Origin: Zobellella taiwanensis
GTDB lineage: Bacteria > Pseudomonadota > Gammaproteobacteria > Enterobacterales > Aeromonadaceae
Direction of reading: 5' to 3'
NCBI RefSeq assembly: GCF_003012795.1
Contig: NZ_PXYH01000002.1
Coordinates: forward strand, 124,001 to 188,000
Length of the DNA: 64,000 nucleotides
The first letter of the stretch is position 1. Each line of letters starts with the position of its first letter. The notes below the pieces were generated by a model. It saw only the letters and a program-made list of their open reading frames with translations, was not told the DNA's origin and did no database searches. Positions 63,899 to 64,000 of the stretch are shown here, one piece after another. The translations under genes were made by a program, and so were the position numbers.

Positions 63899-64000
63899 TC
63901 ACCGCATTGGCAATTCGATGTCTTCAAACAGCTTTTCTATTTCCTCCGGCGCCCGCAGGGCGATCGCCTTGTCGATCCGCTCCCGGGTCAGGTGCGGTGC
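63899..64000 (-). CDS. C-terminal end of an unidentified gene (cut by window edge)
   Basis: The last 33 codons of a minus-strand frame are visible, ending RAPEEIEKLFEDIELPMR and TGA at 63899. The acidic amphipathic sequence and clean open frame to the window edge indicate a real gene convergent with gloA. In E. coli rnt lies next to gloA, but this ending does not match RNase T as I know it, so no name is given. Confidence 0.6.
   Translation of the reverse strand, partial: APHLTRERIDKAIALRAPEEIEKLFEDIELPMR

Overview
GC-rich gammaproteobacterial chromosome, most likely from the Oceanimonas/Zobellella/Oceanisphaera side of Aeromonadales. That placement is an inference from gene content and order (rlmL-grx-uup, prc-proQ-msrC, cmoM-mukFEB, rnfABCDGE-nth, gloA, a full-length NAD-glutamate dehydrogenase, a Tus homologue) together with high GC; no 16S gene is present. 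No phage, plasmid, IS or CRISPR is visible. Almost everything is core chromosome, and the mix resembles the replication-terminus half of the E. coli map (tus, rnf/rsx-nth, gloA, yebG, proQ, prc).

Layout. 1-6.5 kb: uup (cut by the window edge), a glutaredoxin-like gene and rlmL on the minus strand; four tandem initiator tRNA-fMet genes on the plus strand; zapC and pyrD on the minus strand. 6.5-17.8 kb: minus-strand metabolic and proteolytic genes gdhB, a DUF2835 gene, pepN, prc, proQ and msrC. 17.8-21.7 kb: an ABC exporter, SOS gene yebG, and an exact 552-bp tandem duplication that doubles a LexA box, an SdsR-type small RNA gene and a candidate Ter site in front of tus. 21.8-31.6 kb: a Fur-box MFS exporter, aspC, a sigma-28-type chemoreceptor, and two c-di-GMP genes. 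31.8-40.3 kb: pqiABC, a diguanylate cyclase, a second copy of the Ter-like 20-mer, a histidine phosphatase, and a periplasmic binding protein paired with a diguanylate cyclase. 40.3-43.9 kb: a decayed glycoside hydrolase 3 gene, DUF1090 and YjdM genes, and an AT-rich stretch with a frameshifted small lipoprotein gene. 43.9-52.1 kb: mukB, mukE, mukF and cmoM, with divergent elyC. 52.2-57 kb: tpiA, pfkA, a TauE/SafE permease, a 28-residue Cys-rich protein and another diguanylate cyclase. 57-64 kb: rnfABCDGE-nth, gloA, and the end of an unidentified gene.

How it fits together. Two themes stand out. The first is chromosome maintenance and termination: MukBEF, Tus with Ter-like sites, LexA-controlled yebG and ZapC. 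The second is c-di-GMP and envelope sensing: five GGDEF proteins in one window, one also carrying EAL, interleaved with a chemoreceptor, PqiABC lipid transport and ElyC. The most unusual structure is the recent-looking duplication at 19806-20909. The same 20-bp sequence that lies directly before tus recurs once, intergenically, 16 kb away, which makes it a good candidate for this lineage's Ter sequence.
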